This document shows, in pieces, positions 51,059 through 59,727 of a stretch of 62,378 nt of DNA. Numbering within the stretch: position 1 is the first letter of the stretch; each line of letters begins with the position of its first letter. The translations under genes were made by a program, and so were the position numbers. Origin of the DNA: Proluteimonas flavola (GTDB lineage: Bacteria; Pseudomonadota; Gammaproteobacteria; Xanthomonadales; Xanthomonadaceae); contig NZ_JAIWPU010000045.1 of NCBI RefSeq assembly GCF_021191705.1, forward strand, positions 1-62,378, in the 5' to 3' direction. A model generated the notes under the pieces. It did not search any database, was not told where the DNA came from, and saw nothing but the letters and a program-made list of their open reading frames with translations.

Positions 51059-51550
51059 ATGAAGCGTCCGCCGAAATCTTTCATCGTCGAGCACAAGCGC
51101 CGATCGCGCAGTGCGACCTTCAAGCCCACTTCGATCTGGGGCCGTGTCTTGGACCATGAGGTGCGGGCGCCTGTTCGCAACGCCGATGAACACGGCGCGG
51201 TGACCCAACGGAGGGAGAACAGCGTCGACCGGCCTCTGGAAGCGACCACGATCGGTGGCGACCTTCCACCACCGCGCATCCTGCAAGCGCATGACGCAAC
51301 CCCTCCGGTGAGCGGGATGGGCGAGGCGGCGATCTTGCCTCGACCCCGGGGACGTCCGCGAAAGCCTGTGACGTTGCCAACGGACGAGCAGCTGTCGATG
51401 GATCATGGCCCCACGTTGGTGGCGCAGCCCGACGACAGCGCACCGGCAGCGCCATTGCCTGCAACCAGACCCAGCTTCAAAGAGCGCCGGCGCGCAGCGC
51501 GCAAGGCCCTGCCCCTTGGCGAGCGCTGGAAGTGGAACCTGAAATACTGA
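51059..51550 (+). CDS. AT-hook protein, alphaproteobacterial ICE type
   Basis: From ATG 51059 the protein has 163 residues, is basic, and starts MKRPPKSFIVEHKRRSRSA, a start I associate with small proteins of alphaproteobacterial mobile elements. Near residue 100 is an AT-hook, LPRPRGRPRKPVTLP, which binds the minor groove of AT-rich DNA. A basic C-terminus KERRRAARKALPLGERWKWN follows. It could be a DNA-architecture or silencing protein. The ribosome binding site is weak, so the start is moderately certain. Confidence 0.6.
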   Translation: MKRPPKSFIVEHKRRSRSATFKPTSIWGRVLDHEVRAPVRNADEHGAVTQRRENSVDRPLEATTIGGDLPPPRILQAHDATPPVSGMGEAAILPRPRGRPRKPVTLPTDEQLSMDHGPTLVAQPDDSAPAAPLPATRPSFKERRRAARKALPLGERWKWNLKY

Positions 51551-51776
51551 CGCACCCGTCCGGCCGGAACCGAGACGTCGCCGGTTGAGCCAAGGCGCGG
51601 CCCGTGCATCAGGAACACGCCTTCGTGAACCCGGCCACCCCCTAACAATTTAGGGTTGATCTCGCGCCGCAATGCGCGATGATGGCGCGTTGGGCCGGCG
51701 TGCGCGCGGCGCGGCTCGCCTGGGCCAACACGATCCGTTTGTCCCAATGCCTCCCACCCAGACAAGGGGGCTGCCG

Positions 51777-52400
51777 ATGCTGGAGAGGCATTCGCGAAGC
51801 GCGCACGTGTACGAAGCCATCAAGGCCGAGGTCCGCTCGGGCGCGTACCCGCCCGGCTATCCGATCTCTGCAGCCACCCTGTCGCGACGCTTGTCCACCA
51901 GCATCATCCCGATCCGCGAAGCCCTCAATCGCCTGACCGGCGAACGCCTGGTGGAGGCGCGCGACCACAACGGGTTCTTCGCCCCGCGCATCAGCGAGAT
52001 GGGCCTGCGCGACCTCTACCACTCGCAGATGGCGCTGATCCTGTGCGCCCTCGACCACCTGGCCATGCCCGATCCGAAATACGTCGAACTGTTCGACGCC
52101 AGCGCCCACGGTGCGCCCTGGGCTGCAGTCGAACGCCTGTTCAACGCGTTGGCCGACGCTTCGACCAGCGGCGAATTGAGCTGGGTGCTGCACAATGCCC
52201 TCGATCGCCTGCACCCGGTGTACCTGCTCAAGCAGGAAGTCGCGGCGGATTGGGAACTGGAATGCATCCGGCTGCTCGCCCATTGGCAGCGTGGCAACCG
52301 CGCCGAGTTCAAGGAGGCGCTGACCGCCTACCACGCCCGACGGCTCGAACTGGTGCCGGCACTCGTCGAACGACTCAATCACCCCACCCTCGCCCACTGA
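51777..52400 (+). CDS. GntR-family transcriptional regulator (FCD type)
   Basis: From ATG 51777 (AGGGGG upstream) the protein has 207 residues. The N-terminal winged helix is readable: HVYEAIKAEVRSGAYPPGYP, LSRRLSTSIIPIREALNRL and LVEARDHNGFFAPRIS. A helical FCD-like ligand-binding domain follows (about 75-200). It is encoded 370 bases before the lasso-peptide operon in the same direction, and a 17-base palindrome lies in between. GntR regulators of this type bind short palindromes, so control of the lasso locus is plausible but unproven. Confidence 0.82.
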   Translation: MLERHSRSAHVYEAIKAEVRSGAYPPGYPISAATLSRRLSTSIIPIREALNRLTGERLVEARDHNGFFAPRISEMGLRDLYHSQMALILCALDHLAMPDPKYVELFDASAHGAPWAAVERLFNALADASTSGELSWVLHNALDRLHPVYLLKQEVAADWELECIRLLAHWQRGNRAEFKEALTAYHARRLELVPALVERLNHPTLAH

Positions 52401-52770
52401 GACGGCCGGGGCATCACCCCGGTGCCCGTTCGCACAGGGTGGTTCGCGCCCCAGCCGCACTGCTTGGCCGGCACGGCGCAGACAATCCCGCGCAACGCCA
52501 AGTGAAGCGCTGGCGGTTCTATCGAAGCGGGCTCTGCTTACGCTGGGTGAGGCAGCGCGATAGATCATCGGATAACTCGGTGGTTTCCTCAATAAATAGC
52601 TCCCTATTCAACTGAACCACGTCAAGCAAATTATCCCGGACGAGAAGCAACCCACAACAGAATGCCGAGAAACCGCATTATATCGTGCTTATAAGCTTCT
52701 TATAATCCGACAGTACGCCTAACGTTGCTCAGGTCATATCAAGACCGGGAACCCGGAGATCGTGCCATCG
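52401..52770 (+). promoter_or_regulatory. Promoter region of the lasso biosynthesis operon
   Basis: No gene is seen. The last 150 bases are markedly AT-rich compared with the flanks. TATAAT at 52701-52706 is a likely -10 element; the matching -35 is poor. The palindrome at 52689-52705 overlaps it. A GC hairpin lies at 52406-52426 just after the GntR stop. Confidence 0.5.
52689..52705. promoter_or_regulatory. Palindromic operator candidate, lasso operon
   Basis: TTATAAG-CTT-CTTATAA is a perfect palindrome with a 3-base centre, 65 bases before the start at 52771 and overlapping the -10 element. A degenerate copy stands at 59441-59457, 76 bases before the precursor gene. It is the best candidate for a GntR operator. 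Confidence 0.65.
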
Positions 52771-54159
52771 ATGCCCCTGACCGGCGTTCAATCCGAGCCT
52801 GCACGCCCCGTCGCCCCGGCGGCGACCGCGGGCACCTGGGCCGACTGCATGCGCGCCGGCGCGGAACGGATGCAGGAAGGCGCGCCCGGCGACGCCGTCG
52901 GCCTGTTCCGGTGTGCCGCCGACCTGCGGCCGGCGCATCCCGCTACCCGCCTCAACCTGGCCGCGGCCCTGCTGCGGACCGGCGACGCGGCCCAGGCGCT
53001 GCACATCTACGATCAACGGCTGACCGAACAGCCTGGGGACCCCACGGCCCACCATGGCCGCGGCCTCGCGCTGAGCGCGCTGCAGGACCGAACCGGCGCG
53101 CTCGCCGCCTTCCGGGCCACCGTGGTCCACGCGCCGGACGCCTGGCGCGCCTGGGGCTCGATCGCGGACCTGACGCCGAACGAGTGCGAGCGGCGGCACG
53201 CCATCGATCGCGCCGCCGATGCCCTCGAACACCGCTGCCAGGCCTCGGACGCACCCGCGACGCTCTACGGGGACTGTGTCAGCGCCCTCATCGACGCCCG
53301 GCGCCCCGCCGACGCCCTCCGCTTCACCCACACCCATCGCGCCCGCTTCCCCGATAAGCGGGCCGTCCACGAGGCCCTGGCACGCGCGAGCTATCGCCTC
53401 GGCCGGTTCCAGGACGCGTTCGACCACGCACAGCGCGCCCTGCGTGCGCTCGAACCCCACGCCGTCGCGGCGGCACCGCGGCGTCACCCCTTCGACCCCG
53501 ACGCCGCGGTGGCGGCGTTGCGCGACGTCACGGCGATCCTGGAAGCGCGCGGCCTACAACCGTTCCTCGCCGCCGGCACCTTGCTGGGCTTCCATCGCGA
53601 CGGCGGGCCGCTGGCCCACGATCGCGACGTGGACATCGGCATCCTTCGGGGGCCAGACGGATCGCCGCACGTCGTGGACATCATCCGCGAACATCCCACC
53701 CTGCTGTTGCGCCGCGATCTCCGGCCCGGCGACCGCTACATCGCCCTCACGCACCAGGGCATCGGCATCGACGTGTTCGTGCACGACGCAGACGGGGACC
53801 ACCTGCTCTGCGGCATGACCGACCGACCGGGCGATATCCAGTGGCGGTTCACCCGCTTTCAACTGGCAGACGCGGAGTACGGCGGACACCGCTGGCGCAC
53901 TCCCCATGCGCCGGAGCGTTACCTGGCCGAAAGCTATGGCCCAGGCTGGCGGCGCCCCGACACCGGCTTCGCTTCGGCGATCAGCTCGCCGGCCCTGCAC
54001 CACGTCGATCCCTGCGCGCGAGCCTACTACGCCGTGACCCGTGCCAGGCAATGCGCGCTGGCCGGTGATCGCGCCAAAGCCGCCGCGCTGCTGCGCCAAT
54101 CGCCCACCCCCGTCACCTTCGAACTTGGGAAGACACCATGTGCGAGCGACTCTTCCTAG
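52771..54159 (+). CDS. TPR / LicD-like nucleotidyltransferase of the lasso operon
   Basis: From ATG 52771 (a GTG at 52762 is an alternative) the protein has 462 residues. TPR-like helices fill about 20-230 (AAALLRTGDAAQALHIYDQ). The C-terminal domain has FLAAGTLLGFHRDGG followed by HDRDVDIGI, the LicD/fukutin-type nucleotidyltransferase pattern with its metal-binding acidic residues. In other lasso clusters such enzymes phosphorylate or modify the peptide; the role here is inferred. It overlaps the B-protein gene by 22 bases, so both are made together. Confidence 0.75.
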   Translation: MPLTGVQSEPARPVAPAATAGTWADCMRAGAERMQEGAPGDAVGLFRCAADLRPAHPATRLNLAAALLRTGDAAQALHIYDQRLTEQPGDPTAHHGRGLALSALQDRTGALAAFRATVVHAPDAWRAWGSIADLTPNECERRHAIDRAADALEHRCQASDAPATLYGDCVSALIDARRPADALRFTHTHRARFPDKRAVHEALARASYRLGRFQDAFDHAQRALRALEPHAVAAAPRRHPFDPDAAVAALRDVTAILEARGLQPFLAAGTLLGFHRDGGPLAHDRDVDIGILRGPDGSPHVVDIIREHPTLLLRRDLRPGDRYIALTHQGIGIDVFVHDADGDHLLCGMTDRPGDIQWRFTRFQLADAEYGGHRWRTPHAPERYLAESYGPGWRRPDTGFASAISSPALHHVDPCARAYYAVTRARQCALAGDRAKAAALLRQSPTPVTFELGKTPCASDSS

Positions 54160-54839
54160 ATCCGCACGTCTTCTTCTGCGAGATCGACGGTGCCTACCTG
54201 TTCCTGGATTCCGCCAAGGACAAGTACATCACGTTCACGGGCGCCCAGGCCGATTGGTTCGCGGAGATCCGCAACTCAAACGATGCCGACACGCTTTCGG
54301 CGGATGCCAGGAAATTCGCCAATCGGCTGATACAAAGCGGCCTCATCCGAACCACGAGCGAAGACGGAAAGCCTATCCAGGAAGTCGGGTACAAGGCGCC
54401 GGACTACTCCGTGTTCATTCGCGGCGCCGACACGCCGCCTGCCGTGTCGCTCAAAGCAGTGCCAAGGTACGTCCTCGCCTATATCGCAAGCTGCCTCTCG
54501 CATCGCGCCAACACCGCCGAGATGGGCCGCATGATCCAGGCCGCGAAACGCTGGAAATCGGGGCTTCCAAGCGCGAATGCGAACTTGCGCGAACGCTCGA
54601 TCGAATTGACTGAACGGTTCCACGGCATCACGCCCCTGTTCTACACATCGCGCGACGTTTGCTTCTTCAGCAGCCTGTTCCTCGTCAAATACCTGTCCCA
54701 GTTCGGCGTCTCGGCCGACTGGGTCTTTGCCGTTCGGCTTGCACCGTTCGGTGCCCATTGCTGGGTGGAGTTCGATCACGTGGTCCTCAACGAGGACTAC
54801 GACAAGACGTTCGCGTTCAAGCCGATCATGTTGGTGTAG
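54138..54839 (+). CDS. Lasso peptide biosynthesis protein B (fused B1-B2, leader peptidase)
   Basis: The 233-residue protein has a PqqD-like recognition part (B1, about 1-90: VFFCEIDGAYLFLDSAKDKY) that binds the leader, and a transglutaminase-like protease part (B2). The catalytic triad is readable: Cys175 in RDVCFFSSLF, His207 in GAHCWVEFD, Asp220 in VLNEDYD. It cuts the leader from the precursor before ring closure. This fused form is the usual proteobacterial arrangement. It overlaps the nucleotidyltransferase gene and is followed 14 bases later by the cyclase gene. Confidence 0.88.
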   Translation: MCERLFLDPHVFFCEIDGAYLFLDSAKDKYITFTGAQADWFAEIRNSNDADTLSADARKFANRLIQSGLIRTTSEDGKPIQEVGYKAPDYSVFIRGADTPPAVSLKAVPRYVLAYIASCLSHRANTAEMGRMIQAAKRWKSGLPSANANLRERSIELTERFHGITPLFYTSRDVCFFSSLFLVKYLSQFGVSADWVFAVRLAPFGAHCWVEFDHVVLNEDYDKTFAFKPIMLV

Positions 54840-54853
54840 GGGGGCAGCACGCC

Positions 54854-56689
54854 ATGCACGCCTTCTTCGCCATGATCTGGAACCAGCAGGATGGTGAAGC
54901 CGCGCGTGCAGCCGCGCGGCTCAAGGCGCAGGTGCACGCAACCCTTGGCCCGTCGGTCCGCTGCCTGGAAACGCAGGCATTCGGCCTGTACGCACTGGAT
55001 GAGTTCCGGGGCGGACCGTGCATCCATCCCCTGAAAGACCGCGACGGACAGGTGATCGGCGCCGTGTTCGGCACCCTGTTCGCCAAGTCAGCCACACCCG
55101 GTTCCCAGGTCGCGCCGACCCAGCTGGGTGTCGCAGCCGCCAGGACGCTGCTCGCATCGGAAGGCCGCTCCATCGTCAAGGACTACTGGGGCAGCTACGT
55201 CGCCTTCATCCAGGGCGCCGATGGGACCGCCGTGATCGCCGATCCGACCTCGTCGATCCCCTGTTTCCATACCGAGCGATCCGGCGTGACGCTCGTCTTT
55301 TCTCATCTGGAAAAGTGCGCGTTCCTCGACAAGCGCGCGTTCACCATCAACTACGGCTTCATTGCCAGGGTGCTCGCCTACGACAAGATCCAGAACGGCG
55401 AGACCGGCCTGAACGAGGTGCGAGAACTGCTCGGCGGCGAGCGGCTACGGATTTCGACCTCGGGCCAGTCCACCGACCTGATCTGGGACCCCAGGGACGT
55501 CGCACGCGATGTCCATGAGCCGGCCCTGGAGGACGCCGCTGCCGAACTCAGGGAGACCACGCGGTGGGTCGTGAACGCCTGGGGCCGGTGCTTCGAGAAG
55601 ATCACCGTCAACCTGTCCGGCGGCCTCGATTCCTCGATCGTGCTGGCGTGCCTGGCGCACGCTGACGACCCCGCGAGAGTCAACGCCGTCCATTTCATCA
55701 TGGGCGCCTCGGACGCGACCGAGCATCGATACGCCCGGTCCATCGCCCACCATGTGGGCTGCGAACTGATCGAGATGCTGGAAGCGCCCGGCCGGCCGCT
55801 GCCTGGCCTCCACGAGCACCCCGCGACGGTGCGCCCGTACCGGCAATTTCTCGCCCGCGAGATGGCGTCGCGGATTGGCGCGAACGCCGAGATCGGCACC
55901 GCGCTGTTCACCGGACAGGGCGGCGATCACCTGTTCCTGCATTCCAACAGTGCGCTGGGTTTCGCCGACTACCTTCAGCACCACCCGCTGGGCCGCGAGG
56001 GACCGGCCGAACTCCTTCGCGCCGCCCGGCTCTCGGAGAAGTCCATCTGGCGCGTACTCCGGGAGTGCCTGCCGTACAGCCTCGGCAAGGCGCACCGAAG
56101 TTCCGTGGTGGAAGGGATCGCCAAGCGCAAGACCGGCGTCAACCAGCGCGCGTTCCAGCACCTGACGGCCGAAGACTGCATGCCCGCATGGACACGGCAC
56201 GCGCAAGGGCTTTCACCTGGAAAGTTCGATCAGGTCAGCAGCCTGGTGCACCTGTATCAGGTGCGGGAAACGCTGGATCAGTACGGTTCGAAGGACACGA
56301 TACACCCCCTGGTCTCGCAGCCATTGATCGAGCTGTGCCTGCGTCTGCCGACGTACCTGCTCTGTGCCAACGGCCGCAGCCGGGGCCTGGCCAGAACAGC
56401 GTTCACCGGCCTGCTGCCCGAAGGCATTCGGCTGCGCACCTCGAAAGGCGAATCGACGAAATTCTTCGTGGAGAACCTGAAAGCGAACAGCCACGTGTTG
56501 GTCGAGGCGTTGGCCGAGGGAGAGCTGGCCGACCAGGGGCTGATTTCACGGGCCGAGGTCAAAGCCTTTGTCGAGCGGAACGACTACAAGATCAGACCAT
56601 TCGGCTTCATGATGCTGCCGTACTACTCGATCGAAGCCTGGCTGCAAACGTGGAAGGGGATCAAGCGCGACACCTCCAAGGCAGCTTGA
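54854..56689 (+). CDS. Lasso cyclase (asparagine-synthetase-like, protein C)
   Basis: From ATG 54854 the protein has 611 residues. The N-terminal glutaminase-like half lacks an initial catalytic Cys, as expected for lasso cyclases. The synthetase half holds the ATP pyrophosphatase loop VNLSGGLDSSIVLACL near residue 255, and TALFTGQGGDHLFLHSNSAL near 355. It adenylates the side chain of Glu8 and joins it to the amino group of Gly1. The isopeptidase gene is convergent 27 bases downstream. Confidence 0.9.
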   Translation: MHAFFAMIWNQQDGEAARAAARLKAQVHATLGPSVRCLETQAFGLYALDEFRGGPCIHPLKDRDGQVIGAVFGTLFAKSATPGSQVAPTQLGVAAARTLLASEGRSIVKDYWGSYVAFIQGADGTAVIADPTSSIPCFHTERSGVTLVFSHLEKCAFLDKRAFTINYGFIARVLAYDKIQNGETGLNEVRELLGGERLRISTSGQSTDLIWDPRDVARDVHEPALEDAAAELRETTRWVVNAWGRCFEKITVNLSGGLDSSIVLACLAHADDPARVNAVHFIMGASDATEHRYARSIAHHVGCELIEMLEAPGRPLPGLHEHPATVRPYRQFLAREMASRIGANAEIGTALFTGQGGDHLFLHSNSALGFADYLQHHPLGREGPAELLRAARLSEKSIWRVLRECLPYSLGKAHRSSVVEGIAKRKTGVNQRAFQHLTAEDCMPAWTRHAQGLSPGKFDQVSSLVHLYQVRETLDQYGSKDTIHPLVSQPLIELCLRLPTYLLCANGRSRGLARTAFTGLLPEGIRLRTSKGESTKFFVENLKANSHVLVEALAEGELADQGLISRAEVKAFVERNDYKIRPFGFMMLPYYSIEAWLQTWKGIKRDTSKAA

Positions 56690-56716
56690 GGGTCGGCCTG
56701 CTCCACCATGCCGTTT

Positions 56717-59311
56717 CTAGAGTGCGGGGACGGTGCCTGGCTCATTGTGCGGTTCCCTGTTGGTCCGTGGCATGACGCCGGTCTCGACCAGGAACGCGTC
56801 CAGGCGTTGCCACAGATCCCGGATGTTCGCGGGCGAGGACGGCGCGTGGCCTTCGCCCCAGTACCGGACGTAGCGCGCATCCTTTCCAGCACGCTGCAGG
56901 GCCCCGAACATCTCGTCGAACTGCGACATCGAGAAGCTGTCCATGTCCGAGTGGATCAGCATCACCGGGGCCTCGATCTGCGGGGCCAGGAACACAGGGC
57001 TGTTGCGGAGGTAGATGTCGGGGTCCTCGAAGGGTGTCTTGCCGATGCCGAAGTCGCTCCCGGCGATGCTGTCGTAGCGCCCAGGATCGCCGAAGTGCAG
57101 GCCATAGACGGAGGAATAGACGCCGTTGGCGCCGAAGTAGTGGCTCGTCAGGTTGGCCCAGCTGTTCATGGCGATGACCGCCTTGAAGCGCGGCGCATGC
57201 GCGGCCACGTACAGCGCCGACACCCCGCCCTGGCTGAAGCCGTAGAGCGCGAGGCGCTGCGGATCGACCCACCCTTGCGCGACCAGGGCATCCACGCCCG
57301 CCTCCACGGCCGCGGGCATGCCGGCGATGGGACCGTCTTCCGTGCGGATCAGCGCGCGCGGCAGGGTCAGTGCTGCGTAGGCATAGCCCTTGCCCGCCCA
57401 CAGGTAGGGAGAGACGGCACTGGGATTGTCGATCCGATCGCCCCCGGTTCCGCATCGCGGCCGGTTGTTCGGATACACCTCGACCACCAGGGGCAATCGC
57501 TGGCCTGCTCGATACCCCGGCGGCAGCAGCACGCAACTCTCGATCGTCTGCGGTGGCCCGTTGCCCTCCGGATCGGCGACCTTATAGGGCACGGTCTTCC
57601 AGGTCCCGAGATCGACATCGGCCAGGTGGGCGTTGATGCGTGCGATTTCCCGCGGCGGGGCCTCGTCGCCGCCGGCCGCCACCAGCAGCTGCGCGGCGTG
57701 CCCATCCTGGGCGCGAAACAGCACGACGTTGGCGGCCAGCGACCCGGCCAGCGGCGCCGCGCCATCCGCCGGCACGTCGATCACCGCGGTCGCGCCTTCA
57801 CGTCCGTCGCGCAGGTCCACCATGACGATCTTCGCCGTCCCGTTTCCGCTGACGTCGAATATCGCCTCGTGGCCGAACTCCGGACGGATGACGAGGCTAC
57901 GCGTCGCGAAGGTGCCGGCGGGCACGAACCGGAAGCGCCCCGGCAGTTCCGGGGTCAGCCGGCGACGTCGACCATCGGCGTAGAGGCGGTAGGCACCGTC
58001 GTCCGCCGCGATGGTCAGATGGTTCATGGCGGCATGCACCGGAACGCCGGACACGCCGGGAAGACCGTCCGTGAGGTTTCGGGAGGTGCCGTCCGCGGAC
58101 AGGGCGTACCAGTCCGGCTTGGAGAGACCGACCGGGCGCACATCCCGGTAGGTGAAGCGCGGCGCCTGGTCTTCCGAGCTTGGAATGCGCCGGGCGAAGA
58201 CGGCCAGATCGTCACCGAGGAAGCTCACGCGTTCCGGGCGCTGCAACCAGCCCCGCTCCCGCTCCGACGCCAGATCGAGGCCGACGTGATCGTAGCGAAC
58301 CGCCGCGCCGCTTTGCACGTCGATCAGATGGAACCTGCCATCGCGCGCACCCTCCGCATGCCCCCAACCGTAGGCCGCAAGGCGCTTCCCGTCAGGCGCC
58401 CAGGCGATCGTGTAGGGAAAGAAGTCCAGCTCCGGCGCCAGGATGCGTGCGTCGCCCGTCCCGAGATCGAAGACGGTGAGGCGGTAGCGGCGGGGATCGT
58501 CCTCCACGAGCGCGTTGGGATCAGTCGGGCGCGGCTTGGAGACCGCAAGCGCCGCCAGCTGGCGCCGATCCGGCGAGACCCGTAGATCGGCGTACAGCCC
58601 GTTGGCGACCACCTCGCTCCGGCCGGTGCGTGCATTGGCCCGCACCAGGCTTCCCGCTTCCTGTTGGTCGGACTGGTCCTGCGCAACGCTACGGACCTCG
58701 CTCGCGGTGACCACATCGCCCCGCCACGCGCCTTCCCAGGCTGTCGCCAAGGTCCGGCCGGTATGGGCACGCACGCTGGTCATTTCCGGCAGCGTGCCCT
58801 CCGGCAACGCCGCGAACATAAGTTCGTCATCGGAAATCCAGACCGGGTTGTGCGCACCGTCCCGGCTGAACGCCGGCGTTTGCTCGAACGTCACCGCCTG
58901 TTCGGCGGTCATGTCGTAGGCGGCAAGCGACAAGGCCCCGAGCCGGTACTGCATGATCCCGAGAAAGCGACCGGACGGTGAAAAGCCCTGCAGATAGCTG
59001 TGCGGTGCTGGATCGAGGCCGGGCAACAACGCCGCTGCGCTTCCGCCGCTCGGAGCGTACCGCCAGATCTGATGGCCGGTATGTCTCGCTGCGTAGGTGC
59101 GGAAGCTGAAGTCGTCCGACTGATCGTAGGGACGCAGCCGTTCGAAGATCAGCCAGCGCCCGTTCGGATCATTGACGGCCGCCGCGAGCCCTTCCACCTT
59201 CATCATGTCGGCAACCACCATCGGGCGCCGCTCCAACGCTAGGGTCGGCACGGTCAGAAAAACGGCAAAGATCGTGGCAAAAGCACGCGTGCAGATTCGC
59301 GAGCGGGTCAT
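56717..59311 (-). CDS. S9-family lasso peptide isopeptidase (AtxE-like)
   Basis: The 864-residue secreted protein has a signal peptide (cleavage near LAL) and a beta-propeller (about 40-560). The alpha/beta-hydrolase domain carries the triad Ser near 694 in YGFSQGGVS, Asp near 791 in HSDMDSFSM and His near 822 in GEGHAPSSP. Isopeptidases of this family open imported lasso peptides by cutting the ring bond. Co-occurrence with a precursor and TonB receptor, as in astexin clusters, supports this over a general prolyl oligopeptidase. It is divergent from the precursor gene across a 221-base gap. Confidence 0.82.
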   Translation of the reverse strand: MTRSRICTRAFATIFAVFLTVPTLALERRPMVVADMMKVEGLAAAVNDPNGRWLIFERLRPYDQSDDFSFRTYAARHTGHQIWRYAPSGGSAAALLPGLDPAPHSYLQGFSPSGRFLGIMQYRLGALSLAAYDMTAEQAVTFEQTPAFSRDGAHNPVWISDDELMFAALPEGTLPEMTSVRAHTGRTLATAWEGAWRGDVVTASEVRSVAQDQSDQQEAGSLVRANARTGRSEVVANGLYADLRVSPDRRQLAALAVSKPRPTDPNALVEDDPRRYRLTVFDLGTGDARILAPELDFFPYTIAWAPDGKRLAAYGWGHAEGARDGRFHLIDVQSGAAVRYDHVGLDLASERERGWLQRPERVSFLGDDLAVFARRIPSSEDQAPRFTYRDVRPVGLSKPDWYALSADGTSRNLTDGLPGVSGVPVHAAMNHLTIAADDGAYRLYADGRRRRLTPELPGRFRFVPAGTFATRSLVIRPEFGHEAIFDVSGNGTAKIVMVDLRDGREGATAVIDVPADGAAPLAGSLAANVVLFRAQDGHAAQLLVAAGGDEAPPREIARINAHLADVDLGTWKTVPYKVADPEGNGPPQTIESCVLLPPGYRAGQRLPLVVEVYPNNRPRCGTGGDRIDNPSAVSPYLWAGKGYAYAALTLPRALIRTEDGPIAGMPAAVEAGVDALVAQGWVDPQRLALYGFSQGGVSALYVAAHAPRFKAVIAMNSWANLTSHYFGANGVYSSVYGLHFGDPGRYDSIAGSDFGIGKTPFEDPDIYLRNSPVFLAPQIEAPVMLIHSDMDSFSMSQFDEMFGALQRAGKDARYVRYWGEGHAPSSPANIRDLWQRLDAFLVETGVMPRTNREPHNEPGTVPAL

Positions 59312-59440
59312 GGCATCATCGGCCTAATCGGATGGGAAAACGCGCCGGTGGGCATAGCAACACCCCAAACATGGGACATCTATCCATTATCGAATGGGCG
59401 TAGATTCTTCATGCATGCAGGGGCATGGAATATAATGGTC

Positions 59441-59457
59441 TTATAACCTTCTTATAG
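59441..59457. promoter_or_regulatory. Palindromic operator candidate, precursor gene
   Basis: TTATAAC-CTT-CTTATAG matches the operator of the biosynthetic operon (52689) in 15 of 17 positions, with one mismatch in each arm. It lies 75 bases before the precursor start, in the gap shared with the isopeptidase promoter. TATAAT at 59431-59436 immediately precedes it. Confidence 0.6.
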
Positions 59458-59532
59458 GCAGATCGCTCGACTACGCTTCTCAAAGTCATGACACTCATGA
59501 CTCCTCGAAAGCCAGTGAAAAGGAGAACGATC

Positions 59533-59673
59533 ATGGACAAGAAGACGCAAGAACACCTCGACCACCTGGACGACGAATTCGAGCCGATCGAACTTGGCTC
59601 GGTTTACGAGGAAACGAAAGGCTCCATCGGACAGGTCACCGAAGGCGCCGGCCCTAACTCGATGCCTCTATAA
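59533..59673 (+). CDS. Lasso peptide precursor (46 aa)
   Basis: From ATG 59533 (AGGAG upstream; upstream in-frame codons from 59488 are not needed) the peptide has 46 residues. A 29-residue leader contains FEPIELGSVYEETK, with the conserved Thr at position -2 (Thr28) and the LG-x5-T pattern bound by B1. The predicted core is GSIGQVTEGAGPNSMPL, 17 residues. Gly1 and Glu8 would form an 8-residue ring; the nine-residue tail threads it. The calculated monoisotopic mass after loss of water is 1595.76. It is separated from the B and C genes by the isopeptidase gene. Confidence 0.85.
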   Translation: MDKKTQEHLDHLDDEFEPIELGSVYEETKGSIGQVTEGAGPNSMPL

Positions 59674-59680
59674 TCGTCCG

Positions 59681-59716
59681 GCGCGGGTGGGACACGGAAC
59701 CGCACCCCACCCGCGC
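59681..59716. terminator. Convergent hairpin between precursor and receptor genes
   Basis: GCGCGGGTGGG (59681-59691) pairs with CCCACCCGCGC (59706-59716), an 11-bp stem placed eight bases after the precursor stop and 12 before the receptor stop. It lacks a strong T-run in either direction, so it may mainly protect 3' ends. Confidence 0.55.
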
Positions 59717-59727
59717 ACGATCGCTCG

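Noticed and set aside
52406..52426. GC hairpin after the GntR gene as a terminator
   Set aside because: A stem is present but no T-run follows, so termination cannot be claimed.
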